The notes beneath the pieces were generated by a model. The model was not told the DNA's origin, did not search any database, and worked only from the letters and a program-made list of their open reading frames with translations. From Rhypophila decipiens (taxonomy: Eukaryota > Ascomycota > Sordariomycetes > Sordariales > Naviculisporaceae), in NCBI GenBank assembly GCA_033297075.1, contig MU858060.1, positions 372,001 to 436,000 of the forward strand: a DNA stretch of 64,000 bases, read 5' to 3'. Position numbers and translations under genes: made by a program. This document shows positions 37,087 to 49,642 of the stretch, piece by piece; position 1 is the stretch's first letter; each line of letters opens with the position of its first letter.

Positions 37087-40000
37087 GAGCAATTTGAGTC
37101 CAGGGAAGTACTGGCCGTACGCCGAATAAAGATTATATGCCAAATCGATACCAATCATCAGGCCCGTTGGTGACGGGTACAGGCTCATGGTGTCCGAAGT
37201 GTAATCCAGATACTTGGCTCTGACATATCTCTCAATGTCATGCGAGTCGTAATCCCCGTACCGAAGCTGAACATCGATCCAGAATTTGTTGGTTGTTACC
37301 GGCTCGATGACATCCTTGGTGTCGAACAGATGAGAAGGACGCGTGACGTTCCACTTGTGGCTGGCAAAGAGCTGGATATCGGCGCAAGAGCTGTTCATCT
37401 TGTAAGACTTTCGAGGATGAATAGTCTCCTTCTGGACAGATTCGATGCTGAGTGCCTCCAATTCCTGATCGAAGACTTGGCAGAGATCCATGACAACGGA
37501 TTCATGGATTTTCTGCCACAAGTGAGCTCGGAAGATCTGGATCAGGGAGATCTTCAACGTGGGGATTTTACCGTGTAGGAAGATGCCGGTAAGATCAAGC
37601 TGCACTTGGAAGCCAACATAGACATTGGCTCGATTGATCGTGGGTGACCACCAGAGGGTGAAGCGACGGTTGGGAATCTGGTTGAGACCGGACCGTTGGG
37701 CATTGGTGAGCTTCTTGAATTTCATGCTCTCCTCGAAACCGCTCGCTTTCTCCCAGAAGAGGCCTTCCCAGGACGGGAAGCCGGTCGCCTTGAAGAGCGT
37801 ATGCTCCAAGATTGTCTCAACACCACCCAGCGCTTGGATAACATCGGTGCGGTAGGCATTCAGGTTCCACAACTTGCCGTCGTGCCTCTGACTTGTCCAC
37901 CAGAAGGGATTCGACTTCATCAGCTGGTACTGCTTGAACTCAGCGCGAGCGCGGAACCCTTTGTCGAAACTCAGAGTGCTTCGGTCCTTCTGGAAGAGTG
38001 TGTTGATCCGTGGCAATCCACGATCCCAGCTGTCTTCTAGATCCTCCAAGGTGAGTCGTCTATTCTGCTGGTTGGCTTCAAGCCTCTTTTGAGAGTACTC
38101 GGTCCAGACACGTTGCGAATCGATGAACTCGGCTTCCCACGGGATGATGTAGCGGAAAATATTCGGGATCAATGTTTCCTCGTCGTGGGACATACCGGCG
38201 CGGTAATGGGTCACGCCAACATCGGTTTGCTTGGACAAACGTTTGTCACTGGTCGGAATCAGAATATGAGACCCAGAAATCATGCCCAGTCCGCCTAGTT
38301 CCTTTGGTGTGTAGAACACAGCGGGCGGGAAACGCGAGGGCATTTTGGAGTTTAATCCAATCTTCACACGAGTCTGGATCTTGGTTTCGCATTTGACGAT
38401 CGTATCGAGCAAGTTTACGGTTGACACAGCAGCTTCACGGTAGTAGGTGAAGAGGGCGATGAGGGCAGTGTTCCACTTGTTCGCAATCTTGGTGAACGTA
38501 GTCGACCCCGAAGACATGAGGATTTGCCGGATTCTGTTGTTGAATTTCTGGATATCTTCCTCGGTGACTTGAAGGAAGGCATGGGCCGTCCGCTCCTTGG
38601 TTGTGTTGTCCACGAGCGACCAGACACTGTCCTTCACTGGGAACTCGTCGTTCTGGTTTCGAATCTTGGGGAGGATGCGAACCTCGAATCCGCACATGGA
38701 GAAAAGGAGATTCGGGTTATCTCGGCTGTAGACACTGGCGAACGTGTCCTCCCATTCGATTGTCGTCACAGATCTAGGCAGCCTGTTCTTCAGATCCCAG
38801 AACACAGCTCTCCCAAGGTTCACATCGTGCCTCATCAGCCGCATCCGAGAGTCTCTGGGCCAGCACTTTTTGCTCTTGTAACCAATGACGTTCTCAAAGT
38901 TGGGATCCGGTTGCTCTGTGAGGAATCTCTGGATCAGGTCGCGAGACTCTTCTGCTGTAAACCGTAGGAAAACCCAAATCTTGTCAATGTACCTGGTGTA
39001 GAGCCTAATGGGATGCCTCGTCTCTGTCTCCTTGTCCCTGAACTGGAGGAAATCGTTGGGACTTTGTGGAGGACCAGCGATTTCGCTGGCTCGCTGTGGT
39101 CCGAGGAGCAGCAGGTCGAGGATGAGGGCATAGTATTGGAATACGAAGGCGGAGAACTGCAGACCGCGAATCATGCCATAACTGTTGACATGGCTCATGT
39201 CCTTGTAGGTCAACGTAACGTTGTTCTTGGCTGTGATATAGTCTGCCAGATTGTGGTCCATGATCAGCCGAAGGAGCGAGTTGAGCAGCGTCAACTCAAT
39301 TTTTTCATAGACTTTGGAGAGCTGGGTTTCAATCATGACGTTGCACTCGCCGTCGGCGGTTTCCCAGACCTTGTCGAGGTTGTTGATGCCCTGTGCCCAC
39401 TTGTATACAAGCAAGGGCGGCACCTCGGAGTCGGAGGGTTTGACCCAGGCAGGGAAAAGATGACGCTGGTCGGCTTGGTACCACAGATATTGATCCAGGT
39501 AGGCATCACTAATCTTCTCAATGGGCTCAATATCGTATACCGGGTTGATGGTGCTGTAGTTGTCGTTCATGTCAATTCCAACCTCCTTGAAGGCGCGTTG
39601 GGTAAGCAGGAAGCGCTTGATCCGCTCCAAGGTCGTGCCGGGGCTGTCATATGCCTGCTCAATCAAGGCAAGCTCTTCTCGCTGACTCTGGTTCAGGCGG
39701 CCCTTGGTAGAGTAAGCCTCTCGCAGCCGCTCAAGGGCCAAGATCAGAATCTTGGTGTCATGTTTGTAGGAGACACTGGGGAATGGAATGGGCGAGAACT
39801 TGCGGGACTCCAGCCAGTGGACAGTTGTTGTATAGATTGCAACGGCCTCTTCCGAGGAGACATATGGTCCATCCTTCATGTGGTTGTGCTGCCGTTCCTG
39901 CTCCGCCTTGAGCCACAGCCGCGTGAGTCGCCCAACGTTCTTCTTGGCGACGGTTTTATCAACAGTAGCACCTCTCCGGATGCGCTCCCGGTTGTAGTGG

Positions 40001-42378
40001 GCAACCGAGATCCACCAGTCTGCCTTGGACTTGACGTATCGCAGAATGATATTTTCTATGGCCGCAGGGAGCCCGGGGACCTTCCATGGGATGTTGCTCT
40101 TCCAGCATCTCCAAGCTTCCGAAAGATGCTGCAAAACGGTGTTGACTTTATTTTGCTTGATACCTTCGGGCATCATGTCCATCAAGTCTGCCATGACCGA
40201 GGCACGCAGCTCAAGGTCAAAATGAGACTCAACACGTTGCTTGGTCACAGTCTTGGCAACTCCCTTGCTGTGACGCCCTTCAAACTGACGCGACAACAGG
40301 TTTCCAAGCCACCGTTCCAGCAGCGGAATTATGCCACGCATGAAAAAAAGCCATACCCGCCAGGCAGGAGCCCAGAAGCCGCAACCAGGGCCTTTGCCAA
40401 CAGGACCGGCGTTGAAGCGGTAGTAAATCAGATGCTTCAGATCCTTGCAAGACCGAATTTGGTGCATCAGCTTGTACTTGTACCGGTACATTCCGGTGAG
40501 CTGTCCGACATGGTTGAAAGCATAGAGAATGCCATCGGCAAGCTGGAAAGCGTCAATATTTCCAAGCCGGTACTGCACCTGGGCGTCGACGATGAGTTTC
40601 GTTAGCCGCAGAATCTCTCGCATGAGGTGAAAGGCATTGCCGAATCTGGACTTTTTTCTCTCCTTCGTGGTCAAGGTCTTGACAGGCTTCAAGTTGAAGT
40701 TGTAATCAAGATGAAGGTAGGTGAGATTCTTGCGGTGGATTAGAAGGTTGAGCATGTTGAAACCCTGGCGACAAACTTGTAAACCGGCCTCGACCCAGTC
40801 GATTGTCGTCTGCTGGAAGAACTTGGTCTGCTTCAGCGTCCCAAGAAGGTTCTGCTTCTGGAGGGCCTTGGGTCTCTTTTTATGCAGTTCATTCAGCACG
40901 TATGTCTTCAGGAGCTTCTGATACGACACCCGAACTTTGACTGGCTGCTTGGGCGGGCAGTGTTCCAAATACCAGTGCTTGATCAAAGGCACATCCTGGG
41001 CCCGGACCATGCGGCCAGAACGACGATCGAACGGGAATGGCGCCCACCACAGTTCGATAGCAGCAGCAGTGTCGTCGTTGAAAAGGTCCTCTTCCTCGAG
41101 AAACGGCTCGACATCTCCGGGCAGAACAAGCTCGTCATCCTCCGGCTCCTCAAGATTCCCCGTGCCAAAGAGTTCGTCCTCGTGCGTCACTGTGAGATTC
41201 TTCGGGGCAACGTTTCGTGAAGATATTGGGTTAATCGCAGAATCGTAGTAGAAGGCAGGAAGGTTACGATCCTCGTTTCTGGTGTAGACGGTCTGGGGAT
41301 ATGAGTGCCAAGACAACTCGACACTCCTTGGAAGCGCATTGTACAGATATGGGTACGACACGCGACACTCGGTCCGGATGGGATTCCTGAAGATGATCCG
41401 ATCCATGGCATTGAACTCGCCAAAATCTTCATCGTTGGGATCGATGTCCTTGTAGAGAGGCTCAAACCGGGGCCCGCCCGGCAATGCCACGTTCAAGGCC
41501 TTTGCGGTCAGAAAGCTCTTCAGCTCAAAGAGGTAGAAGTAGTTCTTGTCGACCACGTCCGAGACAAGCGGCAGAGATAGACGGTACAGGTTAGCCATCT
41601 GTGGCAAAGTCAAATTCCAGGTTTTGTAGCTGGGCCCGTTAACGTGGGATGTGTCCTCTAGCGGTCGATGGTCATAGAACCATTCGTAAATAGCTGCCTC
41701 CTCCTCTTCATCGAGCTCCATCTGGATTGGTTCGAGTGGCTCAACATCCTCGATATTCTCGGACCAAGACAGTGGAGGCTCCTCGTCGTCGAACGGCGGG
41801 AACCTCATTCTCTTGAAGAGCCTGCGGTCGCTCTTCTCTTTGCGCATCACGGTCCACATTGTCGCCCACTGTGCGTAGAAGACGGGCTCGATGACGCGGG
41901 GAATCTCGTTGACGAGTGTGAGACAGCCATTGACATGGTAGAGAACCTTGACTTCTCTCGCAGACTCCCACGGCATCGGCATGTTCTCCAGGAGCTTCAA
42001 AACTGCATGTGGCATGAACTTGAGCGCTCCTAGATAGCTGCGCTTGTCGCTTGTGTATTTTTTTTGTGAGACATCTCCAATGTCCTTGACGATCTTGCGG
42101 AGATGCTCAGGCGGCATGTCTGCCTTCTGCGTTTCGACAAATCCACCCTTTCGCTTTTCGCCGAAGCGATTCCGTTGCATTCGAAGCCATTCGGTTTTTT
42201 TCTGCGCAAACTTGGGATCGGTGGGAGGACGGAAACCCGGTGGTGGCGGCGCTGGAATCGCAGGAGGAGGTGGAAGTGCTGAAGGGTGGCCTGGCGGAGG
42301 AGGCGGCGGAGGGGGACCGGGAGGAGGAGGAGGAACACCCCATCCCGGAGGCGGAGGTGGAGGCGGAAATGAAGACAT
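35251..42378 (-). CDS. PRP8: Pre-mRNA splicing factor Prp8 (U5 snRNP core)
   Basis: A single uninterrupted 2375-residue frame starts at the ATG at 42378, close to the length of yeast (about 2410) and human (about 2335) Prp8. The first ~55 residues are nearly pure Pro/Gly/Ala, as in many fungal orthologues. The near-universal core follows in order: the N-terminal Prp8 domain, the central reverse-transcriptase-like and linker region ([13 protein letters not shown] is recognisable), the RNase H-like domain, and the C-terminal JAB1/MPN-like domain ([15 protein letters not shown], then VTVSFTPGS). Prp8 scaffolds the spliceosome active site, contacts U5, U6 and both splice sites, and regulates the helicase Brr2. 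The length leaves no room for an intein, which some fungal Prp8 genes carry. The gene is divergent from eIF3c. Confidence 0.98.
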
Positions 42379-43348
42379 GATAGACAGGTCGAGTAGAAGA
42401 GAGTTGTGAGTTCAAGTGAAGGCGACGCGATAAGATCGACTGTTTATTTACAGACACTTTCGCCCGTCCGCACAGTGGCGGCGTGCTGTGCGATGGTCGA
42501 GTCTGAACGGGCTTCGAAAGGAATCGTTTGGTTTTCGGATCTCGGTCGCAAGAGAAAGTTGTATTGTCGTACTACCACATCAGCCTGACGATAGTCTTCG
42601 GCGATGATGGATCGCTGGTGGTCGATGTTGATGGAAGCCAAACTTGGCCCTTTCGTGGTGATGCGACCAGAAAAACTTGTCCAGCGCGGCAGCCAGAGAC
42701 GTTGAAGTTCACACGCGAAACTTAGCGTGCCTATCCAGCTGTGTGTGGAGCAGACCAGGCGGATCCCTGTCGGAAACCTGGTCTGTGCTTCCAAGTTTTT
42801 GTTTTAGGATCTAACAGCTGTCATCACGTGGCGAGTCAGCTGACACCATCTGCCATCTGTTTGATCTCGTTGATAAAGTTTGCGCTCAGCCAAGTTTGGG
42901 GAACAAAATTTACAATGTCGACAACAGTGCCTTGAACCTTGAACAATTCTTGCATTTGTCCCCAAAAGACGACTTTATTCAGTCCAGCCGAATCCCAGTG
43001 CCAGTTCTTGAGTCGGGTTCCAGGTTTCAGGCATCCGGTGTTGGCAGAGTCACAGAGTCACAGTGCACCATTTCCCCAAAGAGTCACTGTCCAGTGGCAG
43101 TCACAGCCTGAGCTCCGCTATAATTCGCTAAGCCCCAAATTGCCCCCACCAAAATCACCATTCATCGAAAATAATTATCGACCCCTCTGTTTGCGTTCGC
43201 CTTCGCAAAAGAGCCGCCAGTCAGGTCAGAATTTTTGCTGGGCACCCACGATTGAGACCCCATACCTCAGAGGCCCCAAACCGAGTCCTGTCACCATCGA
43301 TTTCAGGTACCGCGTCTACTTACAAACGAATCCACCAATATCGCAATC
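42379..43348. promoter_or_regulatory. Divergent promoter region, PRP8 / eIF3c
   Basis: A 970-bp region lies between the two start codons. A CACGTG E-box at 42825-42830 sits within TCATCACGTGGC, a type of site bound by bHLH factors such as Cbf1 or USF-like proteins in fungi, although binding here is only inferred. Towards eIF3c the sequence becomes pyrimidine- and CA-rich (about 43130-43340), as is usual near fungal transcription starts. Confidence 0.5.
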
Positions 43349-46062
43349 ATGTCTCGATTTTTCCGCGGTGGCGACGACAGCTCCTCTGAGAGCAGCTCCG
43401 ACGAGGAGCTCTACGGATCCGAGGAGGAGGAGGAGGAGGAGAAGGACAAGCTGCAGCAGGATGATTCTGACGATGACGATATGGACCAGGAATCCGACGA
43501 GGAGTCGGAGAGCGACTCAGATGACGGGGCTGCAAAAAAGGGAACTTCTCGTTTCTTGCTCGATGTGGAGTCTTCCGAGAGCGAGGAGAGTGATGTTGAG
43601 GGCACAACCAAGGTCAAGAGTGCCAAGGACAAGCGATTTGACGAACTCGAGGCTACCATTTCTCTCATTCAGAATGGGCAGAAGATCAATGATTGGGGCT
43701 CAATTTCCAATGGTTCGTTTCGTGCAGATGCATCGCCGCCTTGAGAATCGCATTCACTGACAGGCTTTATCACAGAACTGGACAAACTCAACCGCCAGGT
43801 TGTCAAGTTGCAGGATGGTGGAAAGGCCCCCAAGGCGTACATTAAGTGCGTTGCTGAGTTGGAGGACTTCATGAACGAGACCCTTGCCAAGCAAAAAGTC
43901 ACGCCCAAGAAGATGAATGCGACAAATGCCCGTGGCCTGAATGCAGTAAAGCAACGTATCAAGAAGGGCAACAAAGACTACCAGGACCAGATCGATGCAT
44001 TCCGGAAGGACAGTGATGCGTTCATGGAGTCAGATGAGGAAGAGGCTCCGCCTCCACCCAAGGCCACCAAGGTTCGGTTCGAGGCCACATCATTCCCAGG
44101 TGAAGATGACGGCGGCGATTTCACCGAAGTCACGGGTGGTCGGGGTCCCAAGCTTACCCCGGAGAGCATCCCCAAGCATCTTCGCGCCATCCTAGAGTCC
44201 AGAGGCAAGAAGAACACAGACAGGCTGGAGCAGATCAAGATCATGGAGAGACTGCTTGCCGTTGCAGTCACCCCTTACCAGAAAATCCGAGTTCTGATGA
44301 CTCTTGTTTCAGCCCGTTTTGATCTTGGTACTGGTGGAGCCTCTTCAATGCCCCTGGAACAATGGAAGGCTGCTGAGAGAGAACTTGCCTCTCTCCTCTT
44401 GCTCCTCGAGAAAGAAAAGGACCACATCGTGATTGAGGGTGCCGAAGAGTGGGATGACGATGACAAGGCACCAGTCCTTGAGAACGGCCAGAAGTACATC
44501 AAGATTCCAGGAAGCATTGTTTCGTATATTGAGCGCCTGGATGACGAGCTTACTCGCTCGCTGCAGAGCATCGACCCCCATACCTCCGAATACATTGAGA
44601 GGCTGACCGATGAGGGCGCTCTGTACAACATCATCGTCCAAGGTCTGTTGTACTACGAGATGCTCCGCAAGGATGCCTCCCTCGAGGTCCCCCAGGAGAG
44701 TCTGAATCGCATGATTCAGAGACGGTTGGACCACGTCTACTTCAAGGTATGTTGGGTTCTGTCCGTTATGATTTTTGCATTATTGACCAACATTGTCCGC
44801 AGCCCTCTCAAGTCGTCAAGATTCTCGAAGAGAACTCATGGAAGGAAATCCCTGACAGTGTCGACTCGACCATTACACCCCGCAGCCAGTCGAGCGACGC
44901 TGCTCAGCTCATCAATGTCCTCTGCAACTATCTGTTTGAGAATAGCGACGGCATTATTCGTGCCCGCGCCATGCTCTGCCAGATCTACTTCCTTGCTCTT
45001 CACGACGAGTATTACAGAGCGCGTGATATGATGCTCACCTCGCACTTGCAAGAAAACATCGCCAATTTCGACATCACCAGCCAGATCCTTTACAACCGCA
45101 CACTGGTTCAGGTGGGCCTTTGCGCTTTCCGCAAGGGCCTAGTTTACGATGCGCAGAACACACTCCAGGAAATCTGCGGAAGTGGTCGTCAGAAAGAACT
45201 TCTTGCACAGGGCGTCATGATCCAACGTTTCCACCAAGTTACTCCGGAGCAGGAACGGCTTGAGAAGCAGCGGCAACTGCCCTTCCACATGCACATCAAC
45301 CTCGAGTTGCTTGAGTGTGTGTACCTTACCTGCAGCATGCTCCTGGAAATTCCCCTCCTCGCTCAGACCGGTTCATCTCCCGACGTGAAGAAGCGTGTCA
45401 TCAGCAAGACATACAGACGCATGTTGGAGTACCATGAGAGGCAAATCTTCACTGGCCCCCCTGAGAACACCAGAGACCACGTGATGCAAGCCTCCAAGGC
45501 ACTGGCGGCTGGCGAGTGGAAGAAGGCCACCAACTTCATCCACAGCATTAAGATCTGGGACCTTATGCCGAGCACAGAGGAGATCAAGACCATGCTCGCC
45601 AAGCAAATCCAGGAGGAGGGACTTCGCACCTATCTCTTCACGTACGCTCCCTTCTACGATACGCTTGCCATTGAGACCTTGAGCACAATGTTTGAGCTAG
45701 ACTCGCGCAAGGTGTCGGCTGTGGTCAGCAAGATGATCAGCCACGAAGAGCTCGCCGCTGCTCTTGACCAGGTCACCGAGACCGTCATCTTCCGCAAGGG
45801 TGTCGAGCTTAGCCGTCTCCAGAGCCTGGCTCTCACACTTTCCGACAAGGCAAGCTCGCTCATCGAGACTAACGAACGCACGCTCGAGCAAAGAACACAG
45901 GGATCTACCAATGCCTTCAATAGAAAAGACAGGCAAGGTGGTCAGCGGGGCGGTGGCCAGAGGGGTGGCAGAGGCGGCGCGAGAGCAGGCGGTAATACCC
46001 AACGACAAGCAGGTGGTACCCAATTCACCGGTGGCGCGCTTGGAGCTGCCGTCCGTGGTTAA
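43349..46062 (+). CDS. NIP1: Eukaryotic translation initiation factor 3 subunit c (eIF3c/Nip1)
   Basis: Three exons, 43349-43712, 43776-44746 and 44803-46062, encode 864 residues. Intron 1 (63 bp) has a GTTCGT donor and CAG acceptor in phase 1; intron 2 (56 bp) is GTATGT to CAG in phase 0. The N-terminus (MSRFFRGG) is followed by a long Ser/Asp/Glu-rich segment, the part that in yeast Nip1 contacts eIF1 and eIF5. The middle is helical. The C-terminal part (about 620-800) is the PCI domain that assembles subunits of the eIF3 core, and the tail is Arg/Gly-rich ([14 protein letters not shown]). eIF3 binds the 40S subunit in the cytoplasm and organises the pre-initiation complex. Length and domain order are normal for the family. 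Confidence 0.97.
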
Positions 46063-47098
46063 TTCGGGTTTGACGAAGACAGTGGACAGTGTTCTTTCGC
46101 GATTGCATTGGGCTTGGCATGTTTCTCAAAATGGATTCTATCTAGGAGGCCGCGATGCTGCGTCTCGATAGATGAGGTAGCCTAGTGCAGAATCTTTTCT
46201 CTTTTCCTCGGTTGATAGGTTTACCCAGGCGAAATATTATACTGGCTTGTTACATGAAGGATGTCGTATACACGGCGTCTACATCCAAGTCTTGAACGTA
46301 CTCTTTCAATCATCACTACGGGTGATCGCCATGAATTTCTCGTTCGTGTAGGTGTGAAAATGGTGTGTGAAATTCAGACCATTTATTTGTGGCCAGTCAA
46401 GGTATCTATCACGCCCATGCCCGTTGAAAGAAAGAGCTTCGAATATAATATTATATGCCTTATAGCCTTCTCATCTATGGTGTACTTCTGACCAAATTCA
46501 CAACAATCAGAGACATATTATACGCATATTAATTGTCGTACATGGGCCTATGTTCTTCACCTCACACCCTATTCTTCCACCCAGTTGATGCCTTGACTGG
46601 CTAGAAGAGATGCTCTGACTAGACTAGAAAAGAGACCTTGACTGGCCATAATAAATGGTCGGAACTTTTTCACACCATCTAGGTATCCAGTCAAGCTTCT
46701 ATTCCAGTTTAGTTGAGGTATCTATTCCATCCCAGTCAAGGCATCTATCCTATCCCAGTAAAACACATCTAAGCACCTTTACCGGTTTTGTCACGTATAA
46801 CCCTAAGAGCAATAGCCATGCTCCAGCCAGTCATCTCACGCTCACGTTCATAGACACAGGTGCAGAATTGATCGTCTTGGACCATCGCAAAGTGATTGTC
46901 ATCTTGTCATTTCTCTATTCATCTGCTGCTGGATGTGCCAGAAGCACATGTGACAAGTGAGATCAATAGAGACCAGGCAATAACGCCGTTCTCCTCGTTT
47001 TTGTCAACGCCACACAGGAACCCAGATGAGAAGCCACGTGGACCCATGTATGTCGTGTCCATCGCGCAACAACCACCAGAGACGCTCCCAACAAGCAA
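46063..47098. other. Convergent spacer eIF3c / RPS14
   Basis: It should hold the 3' UTRs of two convergent, highly expressed genes. A cluster of degenerate repeats occupies part of it (separate entry). An isolated AACCCTAA lies at 46799-46806. No gene is recognised. Confidence 0.6.
46391..46750. repeat. Degenerate direct and inverted repeats of a CCAGTCAAGG unit
   Basis: The unit GGCCAGTCAAGGTATCTATC (46391-46410) recurs in weaker form at about 46686-46704, 46704-46727 and 46731-46750, with CCAGTCAAG, CCAGTTTAGTTGAGG and CCAGTCAAGGCATCTATCC. Its complement occurs as ACCTTGACTGGCC at 46635-46647, a perfect 13-bp inverted match to 46391-46403, and as CCTTGACTGGC at 46591-46601. The three rightmost copies are spaced 20-27 bp apart. 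The cluster sits between two convergent genes. It could form 3'-end hairpins or be the remnant of a small mobile or satellite element. Confidence 0.65.
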
Positions 47099-47825
<727 letters not shown>

Positions 47826-48161
47826 TTTGACGTGGATTGGGTTGTGTTCTGGCGTTGATGGTTGTAAATTCTCTCGAAAGTGAAGCCGACGATCTCCATT
47901 CAAAAATTGGTGGAGGGGCTTGGGCCGTGGGTCGAGCGAATGCCCTATCAAATTTGGCGGTGGGAGGCGGCACAAAGCGGGGCAGGGGGGCTGAAGCACA
48001 CAGAGTCCCAAGCCCTAAAAACTTTTTGTGGCACCAAGCGACCCCACTTAAGCCGTGGAAATTTCCTCCCCCTAAAAGACTTCTCCAGAAAAACTTTCTC
48101 TTTCCTCGCCAACACCTTTCGAACCGATCCAGCAACGTCACGACGACAGCCAACCGACACA
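47826..48161. promoter_or_regulatory. Shared divergent promoter of RPS14 and RPL7
   Basis: A 336-bp spacer between two ribosomal protein genes. AGCCCTAA at 48011-48018 matches the ARCCCTAA motif recognised by Tbf1-type telobox factors, which control ribosomal protein genes in many fungi outside the Saccharomyces clade. C/T-rich tracts (about 48062-48115) precede RPL7, as is common for 5' TOP-like or fungal pyrimidine tracts. Binding of Tbf1 here is inferred from the motif only. Confidence 0.6.
48011..48018 (+). promoter_or_regulatory. Telobox-like ARCCCTAA site
   Basis: AGCCCTAA lies 186 bp from the RPS14 start and 144 bp from the RPL7 start, suitable for joint control of both genes. It is an exact match to the consensus as I know it. 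Function is inferred. Confidence 0.5.
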
Positions 48162-49642
48162 ATGGCCACTTCTACGTATGCCTCCCACAGCCCTTTTCCT
48201 TGACTCTCTCGGAATGGTACCGTCGCGTGTATTTTTTTGAGATTCTGCAGATTGTCGTGGTCCTCTCACTGGATGCCTTTGTTTCGCTGTCGACTCTTAG
48301 TTGCAGCGGGCATCGCTTCCAGCTCGATCCCTCCTTTGGCTCTCCCTCTTTCCTCCAGGTCTCCAATACGGACTTGCAGACTGAGAGATGTGTCAGAGGG
48401 TGTTGGGGCTGAAGATTAAATCTTCTCCCTTAAAATCATTGCACGTGTTTGATTGAGGAATTTTGGAACGGGTTCAATTGCCCCAGTACGGATTCTCTCA
48501 TTCAACCTGCACCCTTCTTTGGACATGCTTGGTCCAAGTTGTTCTCGGTCATGGATGGTTTTCCGTCTTCCACGAAGGTGGACTACGGTTACCTGTGTTC
48601 CAGCCGGTCAACAAATCGAGTTAGCCACGAGAGAATGCCGCACTTGAGCAGCAATTCTCCACCGGCGCTCTACCACATACTTCGGTATGTTGGACTACGT
48701 ACTAACCTGCTTTCTCTAGATCGGTCCCCACCAAGAATGACGTTCTCGTCCCCGAGACGCTCCTGAAGAAGCGCAAGTCGCAGGAGAAGGCTCGCGCTGA
48801 GCGCACTGCTGAGATCACAAAGAAGAAGGCTGTAAGTTCACACCGAGTTTTCCCCACTCCAAACCCCCAACGACATGATGCACAACAAAACAAGCCAACT
48901 AGACTCTGTCGATGCTGTTGCTACAATATACCATCTTTCGGGTCTGATCGAACACCATCTACGCTCGTCTTTTGCCATACAATTGCTTGGAGCCCCCTGC
49001 TGACATGAATTAAAGGCCAACAAGGAGAAGCGTGGCGTCATCTTCAAGCGTGCCGAGAAGTACGTCAAGGAGTACCGCGATGAGGAGCGCGAGAAGATCC
49101 GTCTCTCTCGTGTCGCCAAGCAGGAGGGTTCGGCTTACATCCCTGCCGAGCACAAGCTCATTTTCGTCGTCCGCATCAAGGGTATCAACAAGATTGCCCC
49201 CAAGCCCCGCAAGATTCTTCAGCTTCTCCGCCTTCTCCAGATCAACAACGGTGTCTTCATTCGCGTCACCAAGGCTACCACTGAGATGCTGAAGGTTGTC
49301 GAGCCGTGGGTTGCCTACGGTTACCCCAACCTCAAGACCGTCAAGGAGCTTATCTACAAGCGTGGATACGGAAAGATCAACAAGCAGCGCATCGCTCTTA
49401 CCGACAACTCCATCATCGAGGAGAACCTCGGCAAGTACGGCATCATCTGCATGGAGGATCTCGTCCACGAGATCTTCACCGTCGGCCCCAACTTCAAGCA
49501 GGCCTCCAACTTCCTCTGGCCCTTCAAGCTGAGCAACCCCACTGGTGGCTTCCGCCCACGCAAGTTCAAGCACTTCATCGAGGGTGGTGATCTCGGCAAC
49601 CGTGAGGAGCACATCAACGCTCTCGTCAGACAGATGAACTAA
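48162..49642 (+). CDS. RPL7: 60S ribosomal protein uL30 (RPL7)
   Basis: Exons 48162-48175, 48720-48831 and 49016-49642 encode 250 residues. The first exon is only 14 bp (MATS plus part of Thr), followed by a 544-bp intron (GTATGC to CTAG) with a GTACTAAC branch point near its end, an arrangement often seen in highly expressed fungal ribosomal protein genes. Intron 2 (48832-49015, GTAAGT to AAAG) hosts a snoRNA candidate. The protein has the basic N-terminal arm ([21 protein letters not shown]), split over the exon join, the L30-like core ([16 protein letters not shown], then [11 protein letters not shown]) and the C-terminal [16 protein letters not shown]. It belongs to the large subunit near domain II of 25S rRNA. 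Codon use is strongly biased, as expected for high expression. Confidence 0.96.
48871..48950 (+). ncRNA. Box C/D snoRNA candidate in RPL7 intron 2 (snR39/snR59 group)
   Basis: Inside the intron a C-box-like ATGATGC (48875-48881) and a D box CTGA (48944-48947) are about 62 bases apart, flanked by a short potential stem (CGA before, TCG after). Directly upstream of the D box, ACCATCTTTCGGGT (48930-48943) is fully complementary to the conserved 25S rRNA segment ACCCGAAAGATGGT. By the D-box-plus-five rule the guide points to the G of CCCGAAAG (yeast Gm805 region, adjacent to Am807). In Saccharomyces, snR39 and snR59 for this rRNA site lie in RPL7A and RPL7B introns, so host and guide agree. The C box deviates at its last base. 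Exact ends are approximate. Confidence 0.78.

Noticed and set aside
39013..40605. 530-codon open frame on the plus strand inside PRP8
   Set aside because: It is exactly opposite a highly conserved coding region with strong codon bias, which creates long antisense frames. It lacks recognisable motifs.
35251..42378. Search for a Prp8 intein
   Set aside because: The total length is normal and the conserved central block is uninterrupted, so no intein is present.
48176..48719. Second snoRNA in the long first intron of RPL7
   Set aside because: No C box with a correctly spaced D box and rRNA complement was found.
49010..49612. 200-codon minus-strand frame over RPL7
   Set aside because: Leu/Val/Asp-rich shadow of the biased RPL7 coding strand.
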